Below, piece after piece: positions 1-9,607 of a stretch of DNA of 64,000 nt. This DNA comes from Ectobacillus ponti (GTDB taxonomy: Bacteria; Bacillota; Bacilli; Bacillales; Bacillaceae_G), in contig NZ_JANCLT010000001.1 of assembly GCF_024294785.1 (NCBI RefSeq), forward strand, positions 486,793 to 550,792. Direction: 5' to 3'. The number at the start of each line of letters is the position of its first letter. Position 1 is the stretch's first letter. Below the pieces are notes generated by a model. That model searched no databases. It was not told where the DNA came from and was given only the letters and a program-made list of their open reading frames with translations. The position numbers and the translations under genes are program-made.

Positions 1-16
1 AGGAGCCCATCCAATG

Positions 17-853
17 TTATTCTTTTCTTTTCCGCTGGCAATTTGGACAGAAATGCGTGCCCCGTCCGCCCACCACCGTTTTCTGGATCGGCGTGTCGCA
101 CTTGACGCACGGTTCGCCTTTACGGCCGTACACAAGCAGGCTTTGCTGGAACGTCCCGATCTGCCCCTGTGAGTTGATATAGGAACGGATGGTACTGCCG
201 CCGCGTTCCACCGCTTCCGAAAGAACCGCCACAATCTCATCCCGCAGCAGGACAATATCTGCGGCCGTCAGGTTCGATGCCGTTTCCTCCGGATGGATGC
301 CGGTGCGGAACAGTACCTCATCCACATAAATATTGCCCAGGCCGACAAGCAAGTTCTGGTCGAGCAGCACCGGTTTGATTTTCCGGTTCGTTTTCCGCAA
401 ACGCGCCTGCAGATAGTCTGCGGTCAGCTCATCTGAAAACGGTTCGGGGCCCAAGTCGGCCAATGGAGGCTTCGTCAGCTCCTCCCCCTTATGATACAAA
501 TGCATCGTCCCGAATTTGCGGACATCATTATAATGAAGCTCTGTCCCATCCGTGAACAAAAACCGGATGTGCGTATGCTTATCAATCTCGCTGCCGCCTT
601 CGTGGAGGCGGTACTTGCCCTCCATACGCAGATGCGACACCAGCGTATAGTCCGGCAAATGCAGCAGCAAAAACTTGCCGCGGCGGCCAATCTCCTCAAT
701 GGTTTGCCCGCGCAGCAGGTGCTTGAAAAGCTCCACATCGTCCGGCAGCTTTACCATTTTCGGCACTGTCACAATGACATCCTCAATTTTCTTTCCTTTT
801 ACCAGCAGCTCCAATGTCCGGCGGACGGTCTCCACCTCTGGCAATTCCGGCAT
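17..853 (-). CDS. mutM: formamidopyrimidine-DNA glycosylase MutM (Fpg)
   Basis: Base-excision repair enzyme that removes 8-oxoguanine and formamidopyrimidines and nicks the abasic site. The start is set at the second of two adjacent ATGs so that the protein begins MPELPEVETVRR: Pro2 is the catalytic nucleophile and Glu3 the general acid of the family, and a longer open frame to 892 would bury Pro2. An AAGGAGAG ribosome site lies just upstream. The C-terminus carries the expected zinc finger (CVKC, 16 residues, CPNC) with the DNA-binding Arg-Gly between. 278 residues is normal length. It follows polA on the same strand after a terminator hairpin, as in B. subtilis. Confidence 0.97.
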   Translation of the reverse strand: MPELPEVETVRRTLELLVKGKKIEDVIVTVPKMVKLPDDVELFKHLLRGQTIEEIGRRGKFLLLHLPDYTLVSHLRMEGKYRLHEGGSEIDKHTHIRFLFTDGTELHYNDVRKFGTMHLYHKGEELTKPPLADLGPEPFSDELTADYLQARLRKTNRKIKPVLLDQNLLVGLGNIYVDEVLFRTGIHPEETASNLTAADIVLLRDEIVAVLSEAVERGGSTIRSYINSQGQIGTFQQSLLVYGRKGEPCVKCDTPIQKTVVGGRGTHFCPNCQRKRKE

Positions 854-876
854 CATAATCTCTCCTTTTCCAACTG

Positions 877-904
877 AAAAGAGGGCTTCCATCCGGAAGC
901 CCTC
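877..904 (-). terminator. polA terminator hairpin
   Basis: Ten-bp inverted repeat GAGGGCTTCC/GGAAGCCCTC (881-890, 895-904) followed on the minus strand by four T. It lies just after the polA stop and before mutM, so some readthrough into mutM is likely. Confidence 0.7.
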
Positions 905-910
905 CGTACA

Positions 911-3544
911 TCATTTTGCATCATACCATGTCGGGCCGTAAGAATAGTCTACCTTTAACGGCACAGATAATGCTACCGCATGCTCCATCACTTCTGGCAC
1001 AAGCTGCTCCATCCGGGCAATCTCATCCTGCGGCACTTCAAAAATCAATTCATCGTGCACCTGCAGCAGCAGGCGGGACCGGAGGCCTTCCTCGTGCAGC
1101 CGGTCAAACATGACAATCATCGCCTTCTTGATGATATCGGCCGCACTTCCCTGAATGGGCGTATTCATCGCGGTGCGCTCCGCGAAGCTGCGCAGATTGA
1201 AGTTGCGGCTCGTAATCTCCGGAATATAGCGGCGGCGGTTCAGCAGCGTGGACACATAGCCATTCTGCTTCGCCTCCTGAATGATTGCATCCATATACTC
1301 CTTTACTCCCGGGAAGCTTGCAAAATACTTCTCAATGAACTCGGCTGCCGCTTTTCTTGTAATGCCCAGGTTTTGTGACAAGCCGTAGTCGCTGATGCCG
1401 TACACAATTCCGAAGTTCACGGCCTTTGCCTGCCGGCGCATGTTGGAGGTGACCTCCTCATTTGCTACGCCGAACACGTCCATCGCCGTCTTTGTATGGA
1501 CGTCCATATCACGCTGAAATGCTTCCATCAGCCCCTTGTCCTTGGCAATGTGCGCCAATACACGCAGCTCAATCTGCGAGTAGTCGGCCGCCAGCATGAC
1601 CCAGCCTTCCTCCGATGGCACAAATGCCTGCCGGATTTTCCGCCCTTCCTCCAAGCGGATTGGAATATTTTGCAGGTTCGGCTCTGTTGAACTGAGACGG
1701 CCGGTCTGCGTGACCGCCTGATTGAAGCGGGTGTGAATTTTTGACGTATCCTCACGCACCACCTTCAGCAGCCCCTCGATATAAGTCGAGTACAGTTTGC
1801 CGAGCTGACGGTAGTGCAGGATTTTCGGCACAATTTCATGCTTGCCCGCCAGCTTCTCCAGCACGTCGGCAGAAGTGGAATAGCCTGTCTTCGTCTTTTT
1901 CTCCGCCGGCAAATTCAGCTTCTCAAACAAAACCACACCCAGCTGCTTCGGTGAATTAATATTGAATGCACCGCCTGCCAGCTCATGAATATCCTTTTCC
2001 ATTTGCTCCAGCTGCTGTGCCAGATCTTGTCCCATATCGCGCAGACGGCCAATATCCACCTTCACACCGGTGTATTCCATCTCCGCCAGCACATGGCACA
2101 GCGGCATTTCCAAATCCGTGAACAGCTCATATTGCTCATTCTTCTGCAAGTCCTCAATGAAGGATGGCTTTACCGCGTACAGCGCTGCCGATTTTCGGGC
2201 CACATGGTCTGCCAGCACCTCCAGCGGCGGCACTGCCCGCTTGGCTCCTTTTCCGTACACCTCTTCATCCGTTTTGACGGCGTGCGCATCCTTCTGCTTG
2301 GCAACCGTCCGGAAGTCTGTATCTGTTTCGGATGGATCCAGCACGTAGGCCGCCAGCATCACATCAAAGTCCACGCCGCGCAGCTCGGCACCCTTCCACT
2401 TCAGCGCCACGATGGCCCGCTTCGCGTCAAAGGTGGCTTTCTTCGTCTCTTCATCAGCCAGCCAGCTCTTAAACTCGTCAGAGGCAAACGCCAGTTCAGC
2501 CGGCACAAAATAGCTGCCGGTTTCGTTTGTAATCCCGAAGCCTTGCACAGCCGCACCGTGATAGTTATCCTCCTGCACTTCTACAATCAAGGCACCGCCA
2601 CTTTGCAGCACATCGCTGTTGAAGGCCTCCACAATTTCAAAGGACACCTCGTGGAGCTCGCCTGTTTCCTGTACAGCTGACCCGCCGCCCAGCTTCTCCA
2701 TGAGCGAGTTGAAGCCAAGGTCCTGGAACACAGGCAGCACCTGCTGTGCATCATAGCCGCTGTACACAAGATCATCCAGCTGAATTCCCACCGGGGCCTC
2801 CCGGTAAATGGTGGCCAGTTGCTTGCTCATCAGCGCCTGGTCCTGGTTCTCCTCCAGCTTTTCCTTCAGCTTCTTGCCGCTGACCTTGTCCAAGTTGGAC
2901 AGGACATTTTCCAATGTTTCAAACTCTGTCAAAAGCTTGATTGCTGTTTTTTCGCCAACACCCGGCACCCCCGGGATGTTATCGGCTGTATCACCCATAA
3001 GGCCCTTCATATCAATGATTTGATCCGGACGAAGAGAGTATTTCTCCATCAGCGCCGCCGGGGTGTACTCCTCCACTTCCGTGATGCCTTTGCGTGTCAC
3101 ACTGACCGTTGTATGATCGGACACCAGCTGCAGCATATCCTTGTCGCCGGAGATAATTTTAACCTCCAAGCCCTGTGCATCTGCCTGCTTGGAGAGCGTG
3201 CCGATGATGTCATCCGCCTCATAGTTCGGCAGCTCATAGCGCTTCACCCCGAAGGCGTCGAGCAGCTCGCGGACAAACGGGAACTGCTCGGACAGCTCGG
3301 ACGGCGTCTTTTGCCGGCCGCCCTTATACTCACCGAAGGTTTCGTGGCGGAAGGTCGTTTTGCCCGCATCAAACGCCACCAGAATATGTGTCGGCTTCTC
3401 CTCCTCCAAAATACGCATCAGCATCATGGTGAAGCCATAGATTGCATTTGTATGTATACCCTTATCGTTATTCAGCAGCGGCAGCGCAAAAAAAGCGCGG
3501 TACACGATGCTGTTGCCGTCAATTAAGACTACTTTTTGCTTCAA
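911..3544 (-). CDS. polA: DNA polymerase I
   Basis: Replication and repair polymerase that removes RNA primers and fills gaps. The 877 residues show three parts: an N-terminal 5'-3' exonuclease/FEN domain (1-290, with GDKDMLQLV and the helix-hairpin GVPGVGEKTA), a central 3'-5' exonuclease-like domain (300-470) in which the expected DxE metal motif reads VEVQED and so looks inactive, as is usual in Bacillus, and a C-terminal polymerase domain with motif A DYSQIELR, the O-helix KAVNFGIVYG and motif C QVHDELIFE. Length matches the family. It stands alone, with its own terminator before mutM. Confidence 0.98.
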   Translation of the reverse strand: MKQKVVLIDGNSIVYRAFFALPLLNNDKGIHTNAIYGFTMMLMRILEEEKPTHILVAFDAGKTTFRHETFGEYKGGRQKTPSELSEQFPFVRELLDAFGVKRYELPNYEADDIIGTLSKQADAQGLEVKIISGDKDMLQLVSDHTTVSVTRKGITEVEEYTPAALMEKYSLRPDQIIDMKGLMGDTADNIPGVPGVGEKTAIKLLTEFETLENVLSNLDKVSGKKLKEKLEENQDQALMSKQLATIYREAPVGIQLDDLVYSGYDAQQVLPVFQDLGFNSLMEKLGGGSAVQETGELHEVSFEIVEAFNSDVLQSGGALIVEVQEDNYHGAAVQGFGITNETGSYFVPAELAFASDEFKSWLADEETKKATFDAKRAIVALKWKGAELRGVDFDVMLAAYVLDPSETDTDFRTVAKQKDAHAVKTDEEVYGKGAKRAVPPLEVLADHVARKSAALYAVKPSFIEDLQKNEQYELFTDLEMPLCHVLAEMEYTGVKVDIGRLRDMGQDLAQQLEQMEKDIHELAGGAFNINSPKQLGVVLFEKLNLPAEKKTKTGYSTSADVLEKLAGKHEIVPKILHYRQLGKLYSTYIEGLLKVVREDTSKIHTRFNQAVTQTGRLSSTEPNLQNIPIRLEEGRKIRQAFVPSEEGWVMLAADYSQIELRVLAHIAKDKGLMEAFQRDMDVHTKTAMDVFGVANEEVTSNMRRQAKAVNFGIVYGISDYGLSQNLGITRKAAAEFIEKYFASFPGVKEYMDAIIQEAKQNGYVSTLLNRRRYIPEITSRNFNLRSFAERTAMNTPIQGSAADIIKKAMIVMFDRLHEEGLRSRLLLQVHDELIFEVPQDEIARMEQLVPEVMEHAVALSVPLKVDYSYGPTWYDAK

Positions 3545-3941
3545 AATGAAAGCCCTCCCCGAAATGAGATATCAAAAAAACCGTCTCTTCCTCCTCCATA
3601 ATAGCATGACCCGCCGGAAGAAGGAAAATGACGGTGGCAAGAAAAGCGAAGCCGGCTCGTTTAGCCCACCGAAGGGAGGTTCTCCGGCCTCAAAGGCGCT
3701 TTTTGCCTTTGTCGGGACAGGTTCTTCCCTGGCAGATGGCTGGCTAAACACTAAGAAACGCAGAAACAGCCCCCTTGGCAATTAGAAGGGGGCTGGAAGC
3801 TTCAGAAAAAGAGAGGGGCAGAGACAAAGAAGCAGCTGCTCTGCCCAAATCATGACTCCTTGGATGAAGGGGTTTTCGCCTATAAACATACCATTCCTCT
3901 ATTAACAGAAAGTGAATGCCATGTTAATAAAGTGTAAACCC
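3545..3941. other. 397-nt intergenic stretch, phoR to polA
   Basis: No gene. It contains a copy of the dispersed ~124-nt repeat (3641-3757), a strong GC-rich hairpin AGCCCCCTT/AAGGGGGCT (3768-3776, 3786-3794) without a clear T-tract, and a weaker ATTAACA/TGTTAAT dyad (3900-3927) close behind phoR. The polA promoter must lie near 3550-3640 but I could not assign it. Confidence 0.7.
3641..3757. repeat. dispersed Bacillaceae-type intergenic repeat, copy A
   Basis: Begins GAAAAGCGAAGCCGGCTCG, continues with CCGAAGGGAGGTTCTCCGG and a small hairpin AAAGGCGCTTTTTGCCTTT, and ends near GGCAGATGGCTGGCT. The same order of blocks recurs near 26277, 27902 and 50950. It is non-coding: open frames across it share the same spurious peptide in each copy. 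Confidence 0.85.
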
Positions 3942-5678
3942 TCAATATTTTTGCAGCATGACCGTGAAGGTTGTGCCGGCCCCGACCGTGCTCTCTACCG
4001 TAATGCTGCCATGGTGCGCTTCCACCAGGTGTTTGACGATGGAAAGGCCCAGCCCGGTGCCGCCTGTGTTGCGGCTTCTTGCCTTATCCACCCGGTAGAA
4101 CCGTTCAAAAATGCGGGGAATTTCCTCCCGGCTGATGCCGATGCCGGTATCGCTTACCCGAACAACAGCCCAGCTGTCCCGCAGCCCAAGCTCAACCGTT
4201 ACGCTGCCTTCAGGCGGGGTGTAGGAAATGGCGTTGCTGATCAAGTTCAGGAACACCTGCTTCAGCCGGTGCGGGTCGCCTGCCGCAAACACATCTCGCT
4301 CCGCCTGCAGCTGCAAATCAATCTGCTTCGCTTCCGCTTTATGCTTCAGCAGCAGGACAATCTCCTCCAGCAGCACCCGCAAATCCACCCGTCCCATGTT
4401 CAGCTGGAAGCCCTGCTGCTCAATTTTGGACAGATCCAGCAAATCCTCAATCAGATTTTGCATCCGGTCGCTTTCCTTGAGGATGATCGACAGAAAGTTC
4501 TCACGCAGCTTCTCATTCTCCATCGCACCGTCAAGCAGCGTTTCAGAAAACCCTTTAATGGAAGTAATGGGCGTCCGCAGCTCGTGCGATACATTGGCCA
4601 GGAAGTCCTTGCGCATCTGCTCAAGCCGCTTCAGCTCTGTAATGTCATGGAACACGAGCACAATGCCCTTCCATTCATGGTTTGTCCCGATGATCGGCGC
4701 GCCGTACACCTCGAAATGCCGGCGCTCAATCTCCAGCGGCAGCAGCATTTGCTTGCGTACCTTTACCTCTGTCATGAAAATATCCTCTACAAGAGAAATA
4801 ACCTCCTGATGGGGAAATGCCTCGTAGTACAGCTGATGCAAAAACTGCTCATCCGTTACACGGAAGATTTCTTTATAAGAGCGGTTTACGAGGCTAATAT
4901 AGCCGCGGCTGTCAATCAAGATCATCCCGCTTCCCATATTTTCAATGAGCGTGTGCAGCCGGTCCTGCTGCATTTCCTGCTGCGAAACCATTTCTTGCAG
5001 ATTGCGGGCCAGAATATTGATGGCCTGGCTCAGCATACCTGTTTCATCGGCATGGTTCTCATAGGCACGCGCCTTATAATTTCCCTTCGCCAGTTCAATT
5101 GCCACCCTGGTGGCAGCTTCGATCGGCCTCGTGTACCGGGCTGTCACCCGCAGACCGATCAGCACAATCATGATACAGGCGAACAGAAAGCTGCCGACCA
5201 GAAGCCCCCAAATCTGCTGCTGCACGGAGGCAATGGAATTCACCGCAAGCTGTAAAATTAAATACGTATCCTGCTGCCCGTCCGCAATCATGGTTCCATA
5301 ATAATAAGCATCATTCCCGGCGTGCTGGACAGATACCGCATCCGGCCGCTCGGCAATCTTGTCCATCAGGCTGCGGTCCGGCTCCTTCCTATCATTCACA
5401 GAATCATAGATGATGTCCCCATGCTTGTCCACAAGGGTAATCCGGACCTTAAGCAGCTCCTCCGCACGCTTGAGCACAGCAGGATGCGCAGCGGCATAGG
5501 CAATGCCGTCCTGTTGTATTTCCAGCGCCAAATATTGCACTTCCTTCTGTATGCGCTTATTGAAGTTTTCCACATAAAATCCCTTAATCAGCTGGTTCAT
5601 CAGCATTCCTAAAGCAATTACCACCACCACGACCAAGGAGATAATGGTGAACAGCAGACGCGTGCGGAACTTATTCAT
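3942..5678 (-). CDS. phoR: phosphate-regulon sensor histidine kinase PhoR
   Basis: Membrane sensor kinase that phosphorylates PhoP under phosphate limitation. From the chosen ATG (MNKFRTRL): a transmembrane helix near residues 8-28, an extracytoplasmic sensor region, a second helix near 155-178, HAMP, PAS, HisKA with the phosphoacceptor in NVSHELRTP, and the HATPase boxes ending GGTGLGLSIVKHLVE. An upstream TTG at 5696 would add six residues, but the ATG sits behind GAGAGGGA and overlaps the phoP stop by 8 nt, the coupling typical of phoP-phoR. About 578 residues, normal for Bacillus PhoR. Confidence 0.95.
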   Translation of the reverse strand: MNKFRTRLLFTIISLVVVVVIALGMLMNQLIKGFYVENFNKRIQKEVQYLALEIQQDGIAYAAAHPAVLKRAEELLKVRITLVDKHGDIIYDSVNDRKEPDRSLMDKIAERPDAVSVQHAGNDAYYYGTMIADGQQDTYLILQLAVNSIASVQQQIWGLLVGSFLFACIMIVLIGLRVTARYTRPIEAATRVAIELAKGNYKARAYENHADETGMLSQAINILARNLQEMVSQQEMQQDRLHTLIENMGSGMILIDSRGYISLVNRSYKEIFRVTDEQFLHQLYYEAFPHQEVISLVEDIFMTEVKVRKQMLLPLEIERRHFEVYGAPIIGTNHEWKGIVLVFHDITELKRLEQMRKDFLANVSHELRTPITSIKGFSETLLDGAMENEKLRENFLSIILKESDRMQNLIEDLLDLSKIEQQGFQLNMGRVDLRVLLEEIVLLLKHKAEAKQIDLQLQAERDVFAAGDPHRLKQVFLNLISNAISYTPPEGSVTVELGLRDSWAVVRVSDTGIGISREEIPRIFERFYRVDKARSRNTGGTGLGLSIVKHLVEAHHGSITVESTVGAGTTFTVMLQKY

Positions 5679-6387
5679 TCCCTCTCGGCTCCTCAAGCTT
5701 GTACCCGAGGCCGCGAATGGTTTTAATATATACCGGCTTTTTCGTATTCAGCTCAATTTTATCCCGCAGATGGCTGATGTGCACATCCACAATGCGCGTA
5801 TCCCCGGCAAAATCATAATTCCAGACCGCGCTCAACAGCTGGTCGCGTGTCAGCACCCGCCCTTTATTCTTAGCAAGATATACAAGCAGTTCAAATTCCT
5901 TTGGCGTCAGCTCCAGCTTGTCCCCCTTGTAAAAGGCCTCGTAATGCTCCGGCAAAATTTTCAGATCACCGACGAGGATGGCTCCTTCTTCCGACTCCTC
6001 CTGCACCTGCTCTTCACTCATGCGTGTCCGCCGTAAAATGGCCTTCACCCTGGCAACGACCTCACGCGGGCTGAACGGCTTTGTCATATAATCATCAGCA
6101 CCAAGCTCCAGGCCGAGCACCTTGTCAAACTCGTCTCCTTTGGCTGTCAGCATGAGAATCGGGGTGGCAATACGCTGCAGGCGCAGCTCTTTGCACACCT
6201 CCATACCGTCCATCTTCGGCAGCATGAGGTCCAAAATGATCAAATCCGGTTTATCCTCAGTAGCACGGCGCAGCCCCGCCTCGCCATCCATTGCCGTGAT
6301 GACCTCGAAGCCTGCCTGCTGCAGATTAAATTCAATCAGGGTGACAATAGATTCCTCATCATCCACTACTAAAATGCGGTTGCTCAT
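5671..6387 (-). CDS. phoP: response regulator PhoP (OmpR family)
   Basis: DNA-binding partner of PhoR; in Bacillus it binds TTAACA-type direct repeats. 238 residues: receiver domain 1-120 with phosphoacceptor Asp in LIILDLMLPKMDG and Lys in LTAKGDEFD, then an OmpR-type winged helix ending TIRGLGYKLEEP. The ATG at 6387 follows GGAGGAATACG; the longer frame upstream has no family similarity. It overlaps phoR by 8 nt. A candidate target, a phoX-like gene with an 11-bp-phased repeat array, lies in this window at 33 kb. Confidence 0.96.
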   Translation of the reverse strand: MSNRILVVDDEESIVTLIEFNLQQAGFEVITAMDGEAGLRRATEDKPDLIILDLMLPKMDGMEVCKELRLQRIATPILMLTAKGDEFDKVLGLELGADDYMTKPFSPREVVARVKAILRRTRMSEEQVQEESEEGAILVGDLKILPEHYEAFYKGDKLELTPKEFELLVYLAKNKGRVLTRDQLLSAVWNYDFAGDTRIVDVHISHLRDKIELNTKKPVYIKTIRGLGYKLEEPRGNE

Positions 6388-6567
6388 CGTATTCCTCCAC
6401 GTTTCTGTTGTAAAACCGTGCTTCATCCCATTATTTTCTCTCTTTTTTGTTAAGCTTATCATACTAGAAAATGAACGTTTGGGAAAGAGAGGTACACATG
6501 GCGTACAGGCTGAGGCAGCCGGCAGAGTATCTTGCACTTTCTTGCATGTAACCTATCATTTCTCCGC

Positions 6568-6599
6568 AAAGAGGACCGGTCTGCGTCGACCGGCCCTCT
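6568..6599 (-). terminator. hairpin after the MaoC-like gene
   Basis: Near-perfect stem (AGAGG-A-CCGGTC / GACCGG-C-CCTCT) just downstream of the stop at 6606. The T-tract is poor, so termination is inferred mainly from stem strength and position. Confidence 0.45.
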
Positions 6600-6605
6600 G
6601 CCTGC

Positions 6606-7076
6606 TTAAAAGTTATCCATGGAACGCTCAAACAGATTGGAAAGGTGATAGGGCGGCGCCACTGTAACGAGACCCTTCACTACTTCTTCCTCTTCACAAT
6701 AGCCGAGAACCCGCATCTCAATCGCATGCTCCTCCGGATACACCGCAACGACTTCAAAATGAAAGTGCAGTGTCGCATAGTGATGGACCGGCTTCGGAAA
6801 CTCCAGCTCCTGCCGCAGAATGTGGCTTCCCGGTCCCGGCAGATACTTCGTAATCGCGGTTGTAACAATGCCTGTCAGCATCACCGCCGGCACAACCGGC
6901 TGCTGGTATGGTGTCTGTGATGCATAGTCATGCTGAATATATAACGGATTGGCGTCGTCCGTCAGCCCTAAATACAGAAGTAAATCCTTATCCTGAATGC
7001 GTTCCGTGATCGTCAGCTTTTCTCCTACGCTGATTTCCTCCATTTTCCTGCCAAGCTTGCTCTTTTTTCGTAGCAC
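6606..7076 (-). CDS. MaoC-like hotdog-fold dehydratase family protein
   Basis: About 156 residues. The fold is suggested by an N-terminal strand region IEEISVGEKL-like (here MEEISVGEKL), LTDDANPLYIQHDYA, and VVPAVMLTGIVTTAI, a pattern of MaoC/(R)-specific enoyl-CoA hydratase relatives; LTDDANPLY sits where the hydratase DxNPxH segment lies, but the His is Tyr here, so catalysis is uncertain. I chose the GTG at 7076 because AGGGGG lies eight bases upstream; an ATG at 7043 behind a weaker AGGAAA is possible. It lies alone between mdh and phoP. Substrate is unknown. Confidence 0.75.
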   Translation of the reverse strand: MLRKKSKLGRKMEEISVGEKLTITERIQDKDLLLYLGLTDDANPLYIQHDYASQTPYQQPVVPAVMLTGIVTTAITKYLPGPGSHILRQELEFPKPVHHYATLHFHFEVVAVYPEEHAIEMRVLGYCEEEEVVKGLVTVAPPYHLSNLFERSMDNF

Positions 7077-7168
7077 AGCACAATCCCCCTGTCATCGACT
7101 CTGTAAACTATGCACTCTCTTAATGATAGCGTTTTCAAATTATCACAAAAAAATAAGTCCCAAGATAA

Positions 7169-7198
7169 GAAAAAGATTCGGGGCAGCCCCCCGAATCT
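7169..7198 (-). terminator. citZ-icd-mdh operon terminator
   Basis: Perfect stem AGATTCGGGG/CCCCGAATCT (7174-7183, 7189-7198) followed on the minus strand by TTTTTCTTA. It ends the TCA-cycle block after mdh. Confidence 0.85.
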
Positions 7199-7219
7199 CC
7201 TTCTTGTCTTTCATAAAAC

Positions 7220-8158
7220 TTACAGTAACACCTTCATGACATTGCGTACAGACTCGACAGAGCGGTCAAGCGCAGCTCTTTCCTCATCCAGCAGATCAAG
7301 CTCAATGACCTTCTCAATACCATTGCCGCCCAGAATCACCGGAACGCCAAGATACAGGTCGCTGTAGCCGTATTCACCTTCAAGATAAGCAATTGCAGGC
7401 AGCACGCGGCGCTGGTCCTTCAGAATGGCTTCTGTCATTTCAACAAGAGATGCAGCCGGCGCATAGTAGGCGCTGCCGTTGCCAAGAAGGTTCACGATTT
7501 CGCCGCCGCCCTTGCGCGTACGCTCCACAATGGCCTCCAGGCGCTCCTTTGGAAGCAATGCTTCCAAAGGAATGCCACCCGCATAGGAATAGCGTACGAG
7601 CGGAACCATGTCATCACCGTGGCCGCCAAGCACGAAGCCGGTTACGTCCTTCACGGACAGATTCAGTTCCTGTGCCACGAACGTGCGGAAGCGCGCCGTG
7701 TCCAGTACGCCGGATTGTCCGATGACACGCTCCTTCGGGAGGCCGGACTCCTTGAATACGGTATATGTCATTGCATCAACCGGGTTTGTCAGAACAAGAA
7801 TCGTTGTATTCGGAGAATACTTCACGATTTCCTGCGTGACACCCTTCATGATTTTAGAGTTGGTCGCCACCAGGTCATCACGGCTCATGCCCGGTTTACG
7901 CGCGATGCCGGCCGTAATGACAACTACATCAGAATCAGCCGTGTCGGCATAATCGGACGTGCCGGTGACATTGGCATCGAAGCCCTGCACCGGACTTGCT
8001 TCGAGCATGTCCAGCGCTTTGCCCTTTGTTGGGTTTTCTAGTTGTGGAATATCAACGAGCACAACATCCGCAAGTTCCTTTTGTGCGAGTAAGAAAGCCG
8101 TAGTTGCCCCTGTAAAACCTGCACCGATAACAGAAACCTTTTTACGTTTGATCGCCAT
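7220..8158 (-). CDS. mdh: malate dehydrogenase
   Basis: Oxidises malate to oxaloacetate with NAD in the TCA cycle. 312 residues of the LDH-like type used by Bacillus: nucleotide-binding [10 protein letters not shown] near residue 11, substrate Arg in the [10 protein letters not shown] loop, DTARFRTF, and the catalytic His in [12 protein letters not shown] preceded by AGGGGGAG. It is the last gene of citZ-icd-mdh, 19 nt after icd, with a strong terminator behind it. Confidence 0.98.
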   Translation of the reverse strand: MAIKRKKVSVIGAGFTGATTAFLLAQKELADVVLVDIPQLENPTKGKALDMLEASPVQGFDANVTGTSDYADTADSDVVVITAGIARKPGMSRDDLVATNSKIMKGVTQEIVKYSPNTTILVLTNPVDAMTYTVFKESGLPKERVIGQSGVLDTARFRTFVAQELNLSVKDVTGFVLGGHGDDMVPLVRYSYAGGIPLEALLPKERLEAIVERTRKGGGEIVNLLGNGSAYYAPAASLVEMTEAILKDQRRVLPAIAYLEGEYGYSDLYLGVPVILGGNGIEKVIELDLLDEERAALDRSVESVRNVMKVLL

Positions 8159-8177
8159 TGATTTCTCCCCCTATATG

Positions 8178-9467
8178 TTACGCGTTTACTTCTACTGCTC
8201 CCATGTTCTTGATCAGTTCATCCGCAAACTCAGAGCACTTCACTTCTGTTGCGCCGTCCATCAGGCGGGCAAAGTCGTATGTTACAACCTTGGAAGCGAT
8301 TGTCTTCTCCATGGAGTCCACGATCAGCTTCGCTGCCTCACCCCAGCCAAGGTGCTCCAGCATCAGAACGCCGGACAGAATGACGGAGGAAGGATTCACT
8401 TTATCCAGGCCGGCATACTTCGGAGCTGTACCGTGTGTTGCTTCGAAGATCGCATGTCCAGTTACATAGTTGATGTTCGCGCCAGGTGCGATACCGATGC
8501 CGCCTACCTGTGCTGCCAATGCGTCAGAAATGTAGTCACCGTTCAAGTTCATGGTTGCCACTACATCGAACTCACGCGGGCGAGTCAGGATTTGCTGCAG
8601 GAAGATGTCCGCAATGGAATCCTTCACGATGATTTTGCCGGCAGCTTCTGCAGCTGCTTGCGCTTCGTTCGCAGCCTGCTTGCCTTGCTCTTCTACGATG
8701 CGGTCGTACTGTGCCCATGTGAATACCTTGTCGCCAAACTCTTGCTCAGCCACTTCGTAGCCCCAGTTCTTGAACGCGCCTTCCGTGTATTTCATAATGT
8801 TGCCCTTGTGGACAAGCGTCACAGACTTGCGGCCTTCGTTGATTGCATATTGGATTGCCGCGCGTACAAGACGCTTTGTGCCTTCTTCAGACACTGGCTT
8901 GATGCCGATGCCGGAAGTTTCAGGGAAACGGATTTTCTTTACGCCCATTTCATTTTGCAGGAAGCTCAATACCTTCTTTGCTTCCTCGGAGCCCATCGCG
9001 TACTCGATGCCAGCGTAGATATCTTCTGTATTTTCACGGAAGATGACCATGTCTGTATCTTCCGGGCGCTTAACCGGAGAAGGAACACCGTCAAAGTAGC
9101 GTACCGGACGCAGGCATACGTACAGGTCAAGCTCTTGGCGCAGCGCTACGTTCAGGGAGCGGATACCGCCGCCAACCGGCGTAGTCAGTGGCCCTTTGAT
9201 TGCCAGCAAGTACTCATCAATTACATTCAGTGTTTCTTGCGGCAGCCATTCGCCTGTCTGATTGAAGGCCTTTTCGCCTGCCAGTACTTCTCTCCACTCA
9301 ATTTTCTTCTCGCCGTTGAATGCTTTGTCCACCGCGGCATCCAATACGCGCTGTGACGCTGCCCAGATGTCCGGGCCTGTGCCGTCACCTTCAATGAAAG
9401 GAATAATTGGATTGTTTGGCACATTCATGACGCCATCGATTACTGTGATTTTTTGTCCTGTAGTCAA
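8178..9467 (-). CDS. icd: isocitrate dehydrogenase, NADP-dependent
   Basis: Converts isocitrate to 2-oxoglutarate. 429 residues; the phosphorylatable-Ser/substrate segment [29 protein letters not shown] and the NADP-binding [11 protein letters not shown] are intact. The start is TTG at 9467 (MTTGQKITV), behind GGGGG with 8-nt spacing; this aligns with the short N-terminus known for Bacillus Icd. It sits 140 nt after citZ; that gap holds a dyad (ACTGAGA/TCTCAGT, about 9514-9545) which could be a processing or attenuation hairpin. Confidence 0.97.
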   Translation of the reverse strand: MTTGQKITVIDGVMNVPNNPIIPFIEGDGTGPDIWAASQRVLDAAVDKAFNGEKKIEWREVLAGEKAFNQTGEWLPQETLNVIDEYLLAIKGPLTTPVGGGIRSLNVALRQELDLYVCLRPVRYFDGVPSPVKRPEDTDMVIFRENTEDIYAGIEYAMGSEEAKKVLSFLQNEMGVKKIRFPETSGIGIKPVSEEGTKRLVRAAIQYAINEGRKSVTLVHKGNIMKYTEGAFKNWGYEVAEQEFGDKVFTWAQYDRIVEEQGKQAANEAQAAAEAAGKIIVKDSIADIFLQQILTRPREFDVVATMNLNGDYISDALAAQVGGIGIAPGANINYVTGHAIFEATHGTAPKYAGLDKVNPSSVILSGVLMLEHLGWGEAAKLIVDSMEKTIASKVVTYDFARLMDGATEVKCSEFADELIKNMGAVEVNA

Positions 9468-9607
9468 TGAGATTACCCCCAGCTTTTAATATCATATTGA
9501 ATCGATATGTATACTGAGAAAGAAGCAATTTACCTCTCTCTCAGTACAACATATACGAGAATTACCAACTTTTCAATAGTTATGTGTATATCCAGTCATC
9601 TGACCTC

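Noticed and set aside
3572-3781. Small frames over the repeat copies (also 50897-51145)
   Set aside because: They share the same peptide only because the DNA repeat is shared; no ribosome site, and frames differ between copies.
3912-5255. 447-residue open frame antisense to phoR
   Set aside because: Shadow of phoR's codon pattern; no ribosome site or family motif, rich in His/Leu/Gln from reverse-read codons. The same holds for long antisense frames at 7959-9356, 19173-20360, 22774-23973 and 26349-27761.
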